From positions 1,302,001 to 1,366,000 of the forward strand of contig NZ_JAAQPI010000001.1 in assembly GCF_011683955.1 (NCBI RefSeq): a stretch of 64,000 nucleotides of DNA. The letters are read 5' to 3'. How positions within the stretch are numbered: the stretch's first letter is position 1; each line of letters starts with the position of its first letter. Shown piece by piece: positions 44,885-53,008 of the stretch. Origin of the DNA: Pseudomaricurvus alkylphenolicus (GTDB lineage Bacteria; Pseudomonadota; Gammaproteobacteria; Pseudomonadales; Cellvibrionaceae). Both the position numbers and the translations under genes were made by a program. The notes under the pieces were generated by a model. The model worked only from the letters and a program-made list of their open reading frames with translations. It did not search any database and was not told where the DNA came from.

Positions 44885-46099
44885 CTAATAGCGCTCTGGG
44901 GAGTATTTGCCGATTTCTGATGAACGAACTCTGCTGCTAAAGATCCGGGCAGCCCCGATTGTGATGAACGTCAACGCCAACACCATGAAGGCACCGTCGA
45001 TTTCAATCCAGTGGCGCAGCGGGTCCATGAGTAAAGGGTTGGAAAACTGACCACCGTTCAGCGCACTGACAATCAATCCCATTGCCAGGCCATGAAGGTA
45101 AACCGGCGTCTTCTTGATCACAATGGAGGCGATGGCCGGCTCGGACATACCGGCACCGACACCGATAATGGCACAGCCAAAGGCCATAGACTCAATGGTT
45201 GTGGACTGGGAAAACGTCAAAAATCCAATGCCCATACACAGGAAATCAATGACCAGAATAGATTCCGCGCTTAGCCGATCTCGCAAGCGGCCATAGGCGC
45301 TGGCCGAGAAAAAGGCCATTACCGAGGTGAGACCGAGAATCATGCCTCGGTCAGAGGCGCTACTCAATCCTCGTGACTCGAGGGCGAAGGGGCCCTGAAT
45401 GGAGGGTGAAAACATGCCTACCGTCAGTAGGAGTAACATCAGATAATACGGCCAAAGCGACAACAGCGGCAGGTGGCTGTGGTTTGGATCATCAACCGCA
45501 GGTTCGGCGACGCCATTATCAGATAACCTTCCTCCATTCTCCCCGGCACAGCGCCAGGCGGCCACGAAAACCGGCAGCCCCATAAGATACAGAGAGAATG
45601 GCGCTTTCCACCCCCAGAGATCCACCAGTACGCCGCCAAACACCATGGCCAGTGCGGCAAAGATGGATGCCAAAGCAGTCGCGTAACCCAGAAGCCGTTC
45701 TCTCGATCCTCCCTTAAACTGATCACCAATTAATGTCAGGCAAGCGGTGAGTACCCCGCCACCCGCCACGCCGAGCAGTAATCGAAGGGCGATGATGTGT
45801 ACATGCTCTTCGGTGAAGAAGACGGCAAAGCCTGATATCGCATAAGTCAAAAGTGAAGCCAGCAGCACCCGTCGAACACCATACTTCTCGATAAACAGAC
45901 CGGAAACCGGGGAGAAGAGCATTAACGCTATGGCCGGCACCGTCATGACCAATTGCGCATAAAATTGCCCGTCACCGGAACGACTCATTTCGCTGGCAAG
46001 TGCGGGCAGAGTGGGGGCGGCAGCCATGGGAATCAACGATACCAGCGCCGGTCCCAAAACACATACCGCTGCCAATAGTTTCTGATCGGTTCGCATCAT
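44885..46099 (-). CDS. Major facilitator superfamily transporter (404 aa)
   Basis: A 12-helix MFS carrier: LLAAVCVLGPALVSLIPMAA, the loop motif SGLFIEKYGVRRVLLASLLT, then LRLLLGVAGGGVLTACLTLI. The second half repeats the pattern (FFSASAYGRLRDRLSAESIL). ATG 46099 or 46096 gives a normal length; the open frame extends to 46165 with an untypical N-terminus. It is divergent from the SDR gene at 46249. It is the third MFS carrier in the window. Confidence 0.84.
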   Translation of the reverse strand: MMRTDQKLLAAVCVLGPALVSLIPMAAAPTLPALASEMSRSGDGQFYAQLVMTVPAIALMLFSPVSGLFIEKYGVRRVLLASLLTYAISGFAVFFTEEHVHIIALRLLLGVAGGGVLTACLTLIGDQFKGGSRERLLGYATALASIFAALAMVFGGVLVDLWGWKAPFSLYLMGLPVFVAAWRCAGENGGRLSDNGVAEPAVDDPNHSHLPLLSLWPYYLMLLLLTVGMFSPSIQGPFALESRGLSSASDRGMILGLTSVMAFFSASAYGRLRDRLSAESILVIDFLCMGIGFLTFSQSTTIESMAFGCAIIGVGAGMSEPAIASIVIKKTPVYLHGLAMGLIVSALNGGQFSNPLLMDPLRHWIEIDGAFMVLALTFITIGAARIFSSRVRSSEIGKYSPERY

Positions 46100-46248
46100 C
46101 GTGCTGTCGAAGCTCCAGTATGGCGAAAGCCTCAATACTAGAACATGGACAACAATTAACTTCATCTAAACAGACGAGGTAATGAACCGACGAATGGCCG
46201 ACGATAGATTCCAGTGACAAAGACAGGCAGGACGGAAGCGTAAATCTG

Positions 46249-47070
46249 ATGAACATCAAGACGGCTGTGATTACTGGGGCGGCCAGTGGAATTGGATCCG
46301 GATTGGCGATAGAGGCTGTTCGCCGCGGATTGAATGTGGTTTTGGCGGACGTTGATTCGGAGGGCTTAGAGCACCTGGCTGCCAGTTTGGTCAACGACGC
46401 CGTCAGGGTGATCCACCAGCAAGTGGATGTTTCTGATTATCGACAGCAATTGGGGCTGGCCAAGCTTGTGGAGCAAGAGTTTGGCGGTGCCGATCTTCTG
46501 TTCAATAACGCCGGTATCATGGTGACCGGGAGACTCGAAGACACGGCGCCAGAAGCCTACAGCAAAGTCATGTCGGTTAATGCCTTGGGTGTGATGCATG
46601 GAACCCGAGCTTTCTTACCTCAAATGTCTGCCTCCGAATCTTACTCACATATTGTTAATACCGCCTCGGTCGGTGGTTTGCTGAGCTGGCATTCGATGAG
46701 CAGCTATGGTGCGGCCAAGGCCGCGGTGGTGGCTTTCACCGAAGCATTGCACTACGAATACCAGAAGCAGTCTAACCTGGGTTTTTCAGTTCTTTGTCCT
46801 GGCACAGTTCAGAGCAACATCTTTCAAGAGTCATTGGAACATGGCGATGCTGGCGAGCATGGCAAAGAAATGGCCGAACTGATGGATGGCCAGCTCAAGG
46901 CGTACGGTATGTCACCCCAGGAACTGGCCAAAATCACCTTTGATGCCATTGAAGAGCGTCGCTACTGGATATTTACGCATCCGGAATTCAAACCGGAATA
47001 TAAACGCCGTGTCGATGTGCTGCTGTCCGAGCAAATCCCGGACGCCGACCTCTGTTTATACGGCGCCTGA
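46249..47070 (+). CDS. Short-chain dehydrogenase/reductase (273 aa)
   Basis: Classical SDR with ITGAASGIGSGLAIEAVRRG near residue 8, LFNNAGI near 90 and catalytic YGAAK near 157. The longer C-terminus (EERRYWIFTHPEFKPEYKRR) is seen in SDRs that act on bulky or lipid-like substrates. It starts a three-gene plus-strand run with a SnoaL-like gene and a degenerate SDR gene. It is divergent from the MFS gene. Confidence 0.86.
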   Translation: MNIKTAVITGAASGIGSGLAIEAVRRGLNVVLADVDSEGLEHLAASLVNDAVRVIHQQVDVSDYRQQLGLAKLVEQEFGGADLLFNNAGIMVTGRLEDTAPEAYSKVMSVNALGVMHGTRAFLPQMSASESYSHIVNTASVGGLLSWHSMSSYGAAKAAVVAFTEALHYEYQKQSNLGFSVLCPGTVQSNIFQESLEHGDAGEHGKEMAELMDGQLKAYGMSPQELAKITFDAIEERRYWIFTHPEFKPEYKRRVDVLLSEQIPDADLCLYGA

Positions 47071-47115
47071 TTTAATCCGTCTCTAAAAGTTATCAACGCA
47101 AGTCAAGGAGTCTTC

Positions 47116-47625
47116 GTGTCGGAATTAAGCACATTAGCCCGCAAGATACAGATGCTGGAAGATATTGAGTCCATCAAAAAACTGAAAGCCCGCTGGTGGT
47201 TCGCCTGTGATGTACGATCCACCGCCGATATGCGATCGTGCTATGACGAGCGGGATTTCCTGATCGACTTCGGTTTTATCGGCCAATATCGAGACATGGA
47301 CAAATTTATCGCTACGTTTGAGGAGCTGGCATGTCATACCAGCCATATCGACATGCATCACGGAATGGCTCCGGAAATTAATATAACTGGCCCTGATTCG
47401 GCGACGGGACGCTGGCGTATGCGGTTTCAATTGTTGGAAACGGAGAAAAAGCTGGTGCAGATGATGCACGGCTACTACGAGGATGAGTATATAAAGATCA
47501 ATGGTGAATGGAAGATGAAAGTCTCCAAGTACACCTTGATGTCCAACCTTCTTCTGAATGCCGAAGAAGGCCAAATGAATTTACTGCAAATGGGTGATGC
47601 ACCCGGCTTAGTGACTAAGGAGTAA
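47116..47625 (+). CDS. SnoaL/NTF2-like protein (169 aa)
   Basis: SnoaL_4 fold: EDIESIKKLKARWWFACDVR, SCYDERDFLIDFGFIGQYRD, a His-rich CHTSHIDMHHGMAPEINITG, and the C-terminal YYEDEYIKINGEWKMKVSKY. It lies between two SDR genes, and its stop is 2 nt before the next start. The start is GTG with AAGGAG upstream. Activity unknown. Confidence 0.8.
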   Translation: MSELSTLARKIQMLEDIESIKKLKARWWFACDVRSTADMRSCYDERDFLIDFGFIGQYRDMDKFIATFEELACHTSHIDMHHGMAPEINITGPDSATGRWRMRFQLLETEKKLVQMMHGYYEDEYIKINGEWKMKVSKYTLMSNLLLNAEEGQMNLLQMGDAPGLVTKE

Positions 47626-47627
47626 CA

Positions 47628-48407
47628 ATGAGCAATCAATCTGAAATGTACCCCGACGGCGTCGCGCTGGTGGTGGGCGGCAGTGGCGGCGTAGGCCGGG
47701 TGATTTGTAAACAGTTGGCCGACGTGAATGTCAGGGTGGTTCTCACCTACAATAATAATTCCGCCAGAGCTGAAGAACTGGCCGCTGAAATTGTGGCGGA
47801 AGGTGGACAGGCCGAAATTGCTCAACTGAACATGGATAACCTGGACTGTATCAAGACCACGGTAGAAGGGCTGGTGAGGGACTACGGCCGTCTGCATTCG
47901 GTGTTTATCGCTACGGGATTTGATATCCCCCAGATTCAGGTTCGTGACGTTACGCCAGAACTGTGGAAGAAGGTGCTGCGCGCCGATGCAGAAGGTGTAT
48001 TCAATATTGTTTACGCGACACTGCCTCATTTGCGCGAGGGAGGTGGCGGCAGCTACGTCCATATCAGCTCCGCAGCCCTGCAGCGATTTGCTGATCTGGA
48101 TATCATGTCCGTGGCGCCCAAAGCGGCGATCGAAGAGTTGATGAAAGGCATTGCCAAGGAAGAAGGCAAGTTTGGTATCCGTGCAAACAGCATCGCCATC
48201 GGGGTTATTGAAACAGGCATTTTCCTGCGCTTACAGGAGGAGGGTGTGTTTGATGAGGCCTGGCAGAGCAAAGTGAAGGCCATGCTACCGCTGAACCGCT
48301 TTGGCCAACCGGAAGAAGTGGCGAGAATGGCCGTATTTCTGGGTTCAAATCATGCGGCCTATACTACCGGGCAACTGATTCCCGTCGATGGTGGATTCGG
48401 AGTATAA
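47628..48407 (+). CDS. SDR-fold protein lacking the catalytic Tyr (259 aa)
   Basis: Rossmann motif VVGGSGGVGRVICKQL near residue 14 and the C-terminal NHAAYTTGQLIPVDGGFGV place it in the SDR family. However, NNAG is replaced by FIATGF. In the YxxxK position the chain reads SVAPK, so Ser161 stands where the catalytic Tyr should be while Lys165 remains. It may bind substrate without redox activity, act as a partner of the SDR at 46249, or use another base. The open frame is intact, so it is not decayed. Confidence 0.8.
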   Translation: MSNQSEMYPDGVALVVGGSGGVGRVICKQLADVNVRVVLTYNNNSARAEELAAEIVAEGGQAEIAQLNMDNLDCIKTTVEGLVRDYGRLHSVFIATGFDIPQIQVRDVTPELWKKVLRADAEGVFNIVYATLPHLREGGGGSYVHISSAALQRFADLDIMSVAPKAAIEELMKGIAKEEGKFGIRANSIAIGVIETGIFLRLQEEGVFDEAWQSKVKAMLPLNRFGQPEEVARMAVFLGSNHAAYTTGQLIPVDGGFGV

Positions 48408-48480
48408 GGTTGAGTATCCACTGACAAAAACTCTGTGTGACTGGTAATTGATGGTCTACGACTCCAGCCACACAGATACT

Positions 48481-48939
48481 CTAAATTTCAATGTTCAGTG
48501 TGTCGTAAACGGGCAATGGATTGAGGTACTCTCTCCACAGAGAGATTTTCCGATCAGAATTGAATCTCAGAATACTGATATATCGATTGGCATAGGGCTT
48601 ACCGCTTGGGCGGTGACGGCTCTCGGCATGATACTCGGCGATTAGCGTGTTTGGGTCAAGCAGCTCGTGGATGTCGTCAAATTGGTAGTTGTAGGGGTCA
48701 TATTCCAGGTCTTCCATTTGTTGAAACATGGCCCTGACGTTGTTTCGCCCGACCAGCGTGTCCGGCAGATCAGGCCTGGGAACATAAGGCCATTCGCAGA
48801 CAACATCTTCGGACAGATGAGAGACGCAGAGGTCAAATTCCTGTCGACCCAGGTGATAAATCGCTTTCTTGAACAATTCAATGTTTTGTTCGCGACGTTG
48901 TTGATCGTCGATCCCAAGGTTTATTTCGGTTTTCCGCAT
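48481..48939 (-). CDS. SnoaL/NTF2-like protein (152 aa)
   Basis: SnoaL-like: QNIELFKKAIYHLGRQEFDL, HLSEDVVCEWPYVPRPDLPD, then NVRAMFQQMEDLEYDPYNYQ and ESRHRPSGKPYANRYISILR. The ATG at 48939 has GAGG 8 nt upstream; the open frame to 49050 runs into the esterase gene. It lies 22 nt after the esterase gene and shares its operon. It is the sixth SnoaL-like protein in the window. Confidence 0.8.
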   Translation of the reverse strand: MRKTEINLGIDDQQRREQNIELFKKAIYHLGRQEFDLCVSHLSEDVVCEWPYVPRPDLPDTLVGRNNVRAMFQQMEDLEYDPYNYQFDDIHELLDPNTLIAEYHAESRHRPSGKPYANRYISILRFNSDRKISLWREYLNPLPVYDTLNIEI

Positions 48940-48961
48940 GATATTAACCTCTAAGTTTCGG

Positions 48962-49939
48962 TCAGAGTGCCATTTGTCGATTGAATGCAGAGACTTGCAA
49001 ATCCAATGCCCTGTCGGACACACCACCGCATCCAAAGAGATCAAAACCATGCACGGTAGCGGGGACTTGGTGCAGTTCCGTGGAAACTCCGGCCTGCAGT
49101 AATCTCATGGCGTAGATAATGGCTTCATCCCGTAGGGGATCGTGTTCAGCCGTTAATATGTAGGCTGGGGGCAGGTTACCGAGATCATTGGCTCTGGCGG
49201 GGGCGGCGTAAGGAGACGTATGCTCGGTAAAAGCGTCAGTGCCAAGGTAATACTTCCATGCCCCCTGCATCAGAGCCTTGTCCCACACAGGCAAACCCTC
49301 TCCATGACGCATGGAAGGGGAATCCATCAGGTTGTCGATTACCGGATACATCAACATTTGGTATGCGATGGCGGGCCCGCTTCTGTCGCGGGCCATTAAC
49401 GCCACCGCCGCCGACAGATTGCCTCCCGCGCTGGCGCCTCCGACGGCGATACGGTTTTTATCAATACCCAGCGCCTCGGAGTTATTGGCGGTCCATTGCA
49501 AAGCAGCGTAACAATCCTCGACTCCGGCTGGAAAGGGATTTTCCGGTGCCAGCCGATAATCGACGTTAACCACCACGGCTCCGGCTTCCTTCGCCAGTTT
49601 CAGACAGCGGATATGTTCAGAGTTCAGGCCGCCGAATACCCAAGCGCCACCGTGAAAGAGCACAAAACCGGGGCGTGGACCCGATGGACACTTGGGATGG
49701 TAAATTCGCACAGGTATATCGGGCTCGCCAGCGGGCCCCGGAATCAACTGCTCAACGACGTTGAGTTCTTTATCGATTTCCGTACGGCCGGGGATCGATG
49801 ATATCACCCCTGCTTCAAGTGCACTTTCAAAGGCCTTCTGTTCGTTGCACCGACCGGCGGCAACATCGTTGATATCCAGGTTTGGCAGAGAATCAATGAT
49901 GTCCAGTAATTCCGGCTCAATGGTGAGATTGTCTCGCAT
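48962..49939 (-). CDS. Alpha/beta hydrolase, hormone-sensitive-lipase-like esterase (325 aa)
   Basis: HSL/family IV esterase: the oxyanion motif LFHGGAWVFGG near residue 95, the nucleophile Ser in VGGASAGGNLSAA near 165, Asp in TAEHDPLRDEA near 265 and His in ATVHGFDLFG near 297. It hydrolyses carboxyl esters or lactones in the cytoplasm. It is divergent from the operon containing a Baeyer-Villiger monooxygenase, whose ester or lactone product would be a natural substrate. That link is inference from context. Confidence 0.88.
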   Translation of the reverse strand: MRDNLTIEPELLDIIDSLPNLDINDVAAGRCNEQKAFESALEAGVISSIPGRTEIDKELNVVEQLIPGPAGEPDIPVRIYHPKCPSGPRPGFVLFHGGAWVFGGLNSEHIRCLKLAKEAGAVVVNVDYRLAPENPFPAGVEDCYAALQWTANNSEALGIDKNRIAVGGASAGGNLSAAVALMARDRSGPAIAYQMLMYPVIDNLMDSPSMRHGEGLPVWDKALMQGAWKYYLGTDAFTEHTSPYAAPARANDLGNLPPAYILTAEHDPLRDEAIIYAMRLLQAGVSTELHQVPATVHGFDLFGCGGVSDRALDLQVSAFNRQMAL

Positions 49940-50018
49940 ATTTCGTTCTCTCGGAAGTATCCACGTACACGGCCATCAGGCCCTTGTCCGATTGTGGTCA
50001 TAGTGGCTCTCAGATACC

Positions 50019-50034
50019 TCATTTGATTGGATGA
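50019..50034. promoter_or_regulatory. Shared operator-like site 4 (TCATTTGATTGGATGA)
   Basis: Fits the 16-bp consensus. It lies between the divergent esterase (80 bp) and acyl-CoA dehydrogenase (89 bp) genes. Confidence 0.6.
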
Positions 50035-50122
50035 ATGGCGGCTTCATCTGTTCGAAGGAGGAATGTGTCGTCCGTTTCGCTGACACTTGGCTTGATATCA
50101 TCTCCTTAACAGGTAAACCATC

Positions 50123-51328
50123 ATGGATGCTACCCCCTCTGCAACACAGCTTGATCAGTTGCGGCAGTTTATGAATGACTACATTTACCCGAATGAACAT
50201 CGTTATCGCGAGTTACTGGAACAACAGGAGAGCCCCTGGTGCACTCCGCCGCTGATGGAAGAATTAAAGGCAGAAGCACAGCGTCAAGGGCTTTGGAATC
50301 TGTTCTTGCCCAGATTGGGAGACACCGGGCTGACGAACCTGGAGTATGCTCCTCTGGCCGAGGAAATGGGTCGTGTACTCTGGGCATCGGAGGTGTTTAA
50401 CTGCAATGCACCGGATACCGGCAATATGGAAGTGCTGTCCAAATACGGGTCGCCGGAACAAAAGTCAAAATGGCTGCACCCGCTACTGGACGGCACTATT
50501 CGTTCCGCCTTTGCGATGACCGAACCCGATGTTGCTTCCAGCGATGCTACCAACATTGAGTGCTCAATTGACAGGGACGGAGACGAATACATTATCAACG
50601 GCCGCAAATGGTTTACCACCGGTGCCATGCGGGAATCCTGCGAACTGCTGATTCTGATGGGGAAAACGGATGCGAGTAATCCCAGTCGACATCTACAGCA
50701 ATCCATGGTTCTCGTTCCCCGCAGTACGCCGGGGGTCAGAGTCTTGAGATCAGTAACAACCCTGGGCTATGCAGAGCAACCCTACGGCGAACCGGAGATT
50801 GTTTTTGATAACGTTCGGGTACCAGTCGAGAACATTCTGCTGGGGGAAGGTCGGGGCTTTGAGATTGCCCAGGGGCGCCTGGGCCCCGGGCGAATTCACC
50901 ACTGCATGCGACTGATTGGATGCGCCCAAAGGGCCTTGGAGATGATGTGTCGACGTTCACAGCAGCGCGTCGTTTGCGGTCAACCGCTGTCGAAAAATCA
51001 GTCGGTGCGTGAAGACATCGCTCGGTCCTATTGCGATATTGAACAGGCGCGTCTACTGACACTGACCGCGGCTGATAAAATGGATAAATTTGGCAACAAG
51101 GTTGCTCGCGATCTGATTTCTGCCATCAAAATCGCGGTACCCAACATGGCCACCCGGGTGATCGACCGGGCCATTCAGCTGCACGGGGCGGCGGGTTTGA
51201 GCGGCGACCTGTTCCTGGCGGAAGCCTATTGCTACGCCCGTCAGATCCGCCTGGCCGATGGGCCTGACCAGGTGCACATGATGTCACTGGGCAAGCAACT
51301 GATTCGGGAATTTGGAGATGATCAATAA
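50123..51328 (+). CDS. Acyl-CoA dehydrogenase, ACAD10/11-like (401 aa)
   Basis: Long-type acyl-CoA dehydrogenase with SAFAMTEPDVASSDATNIEC near residue 130, FEIAQGRLGPGRIHHCMRLI near 250 and the end ADGPDQVHMMSLGKQLI. The RLGPGRIHH and ADGPDQVH stretches are those of the ACAD10/11 branch, which lacks the usual Glu in both positions. It is a stand-alone enzyme, unlike the three pairs to the left. It is the first gene of the run that includes the Baeyer-Villiger monooxygenase. Confidence 0.87.
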   Translation: MDATPSATQLDQLRQFMNDYIYPNEHRYRELLEQQESPWCTPPLMEELKAEAQRQGLWNLFLPRLGDTGLTNLEYAPLAEEMGRVLWASEVFNCNAPDTGNMEVLSKYGSPEQKSKWLHPLLDGTIRSAFAMTEPDVASSDATNIECSIDRDGDEYIINGRKWFTTGAMRESCELLILMGKTDASNPSRHLQQSMVLVPRSTPGVRVLRSVTTLGYAEQPYGEPEIVFDNVRVPVENILLGEGRGFEIAQGRLGPGRIHHCMRLIGCAQRALEMMCRRSQQRVVCGQPLSKNQSVREDIARSYCDIEQARLLTLTAADKMDKFGNKVARDLISAIKIAVPNMATRVIDRAIQLHGAAGLSGDLFLAEAYCYARQIRLADGPDQVHMMSLGKQLIREFGDDQ

Positions 51329-51425
51329 GCTCTAAGTCATCAATCTCCTCTGTTTATATGAATTTTTGTCTCGATGGCTTTGATAGCCTCAACTCATGCT
51401 CATTGCCCAAGTTAGGAGACTTTGC

Positions 51426-52895
51426 ATGACTGAACAACAAAAAACAGATGACCTGCGTTATTTGATTATAGGTGCCGGCATGTCCGGCATGCTGGCGGCC
51501 ATCAAGCTGTTGGAGCAAGGCAAACGCAATCTTGTGATTTATGAAAAGGCCGATCGCATTGGCGGTACCTGGCGTGAAAACACCTACCCCGGTCTTACTT
51601 GTGATGTACCATCCCACTCCTATACCTATTCCTTTGAACCCAACCCGGATTGGTCCGAGGTGATGCCCTCCGGTGCGGAGATTCAATCGTATTTTGAGTC
51701 CGTTGCTGACAAATACGATCTGCGCCGTTGGATACAGTTCAATAAGGAAATCAACCACTGCAAGTACATCGATGGCCAGTGGCGAATCGAAACCAAATGT
51801 GGCGTTAAGGATAACGCAGATATCATCATCGCGGCATCCGGCGTATTGCATCACCCTCGATATCCGGATATCGATGGCATGGACAAATTCGAAGGGGCTC
51901 TGTTTCACAGTGCCCGATGGGACCACAGCGTGCCGCTGGATGGTGCCAGAATCGCCGTGATCGGAACGGGCTCGACCGGCGTTCAAATCGTTTCGGCACT
52001 TTCGACGCGAGCCAGTCAGCTGACGCATTTTCAGCGCACCCCCCAGTGGATCAGGCCGGTCCAGAACCGCAAATTTACAGAAGCGGAGAAGACGGCGTTC
52101 CGCAGTGATCCGGCGCTGCTCAAGCGTATGCAAAACGACCCCGACCTGGAAGCAGGTATTGAGCAGTTTTCGGCCGCGATTACCGACCCTGACTCTGAAG
52201 CTATGAAGCAAATTGACCAAGAGGTCATGCAAAATCTTGAGCAGTCAATCCAGGATCCGGTGCTGCGCGAGAAGCTAAGACCTGACTACCGACCTGCCTG
52301 CAAGCGACTCATTTATTCGCCGGACTTTTATGAGGCGGTGCAGCGACCCAATGTGGACGTTGTGGTAGAGGGTGTCAATCGTATCGAACCCAAGGGTATC
52401 CGTACCCAGGATGGTCAATTGCACGAGTTCGATGTCATCGTGCTGGCAACGGGCTTTCAGGCTGATCGCTTTGTGCGTCCCATGGAAATTGAGGGAAGAG
52501 GTGGAGTTCGCCTGAATGACCTCTGGAAGGAAGGCCCCAGCGCTTACATGGCAATTAGCGTACCGGATATGCCCAACTTCTTTATGCTAAATGGTCCTAA
52601 CGGCCCCGTGGGTAACTTCTCCCTCATCGAAATCGCTGAACATCAATGGGGCTACATCGAACAGCTGATGGCGTTGGTTGAAGACGGTCGCTGTCGCGCG
52701 TTGTGCGCTTCCAACGAGAGTTTCAAACGCTTTGAGGCTGAGCGGGTCGAAGCGGCCAAACAAACCATATTTGCGACCGGCTGCAGCAGTTGGTACCTTG
52801 ATGGTAAAGGTGTACCGGCGACCTGGCCCTGGACTCGCAGTCGCTTCAAGGCGGAGATGAAGGCGCCCAAGTTCGAGGCCTTCGAACTGCTTTGA
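51426..52895 (+). CDS. Baeyer-Villiger-type flavin monooxygenase (489 aa)
   Basis: Two Rossmann motifs (IIGAGMSGMLAAIKLLEQG for FAD near residue 13, and VIGTGSTGVQIVSAL for NADPH near 180) flank the type I BVMO fingerprint FEGALFHSARWD, matching FxGxxxHxxxW. GGTWRENTYPGLTCDVPSHS is also typical. It uses NADPH and O2 to convert a ketone to an ester or lactone. It follows the acyl-CoA dehydrogenase by 97 bp and faces the esterase across a shared operator-like site. The ATG at 51426 has AGGAG upstream. Confidence 0.88.
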   Translation: MTEQQKTDDLRYLIIGAGMSGMLAAIKLLEQGKRNLVIYEKADRIGGTWRENTYPGLTCDVPSHSYTYSFEPNPDWSEVMPSGAEIQSYFESVADKYDLRRWIQFNKEINHCKYIDGQWRIETKCGVKDNADIIIAASGVLHHPRYPDIDGMDKFEGALFHSARWDHSVPLDGARIAVIGTGSTGVQIVSALSTRASQLTHFQRTPQWIRPVQNRKFTEAEKTAFRSDPALLKRMQNDPDLEAGIEQFSAAITDPDSEAMKQIDQEVMQNLEQSIQDPVLREKLRPDYRPACKRLIYSPDFYEAVQRPNVDVVVEGVNRIEPKGIRTQDGQLHEFDVIVLATGFQADRFVRPMEIEGRGGVRLNDLWKEGPSAYMAISVPDMPNFFMLNGPNGPVGNFSLIEIAEHQWGYIEQLMALVEDGRCRALCASNESFKRFEAERVEAAKQTIFATGCSSWYLDGKGVPATWPWTRSRFKAEMKAPKFEAFELL

Positions 52896-52914
52896 CCACC
52901 AGATGACAGCAACT

Positions 52915-52930
52915 TCATTCAATCAGGTGA
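52915..52930. promoter_or_regulatory. Shared operator-like site 5 (TCATTCAATCAGGTGA)
   Basis: Matches the consensus at 14 of 16 positions and is the centre of a 28-bp inverted repeat (52909-52936) with perfect 9-bp arms. It lies 79 bp before the TonB receptor gene and 20 bp after the monooxygenase stop. No T run follows, so an operator is preferred to a terminator. Confidence 0.5.
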
Positions 52931-53008
52931 AGTTGCCCTGGTGTCGATCCAATACAGTAGTTACTGGGCCAAGCCCCACAAGCATGAAGCACCTTTCGGA
53001 GAGAACAG

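Noticed and set aside
5546-47100. Recurring TATCAACACAGG-like words near gene starts (about 5547, 15448, 37367)
   Set aside because: Spacing to starts differs and two of the copies simply include an AGG ribosome site; no consistent element.
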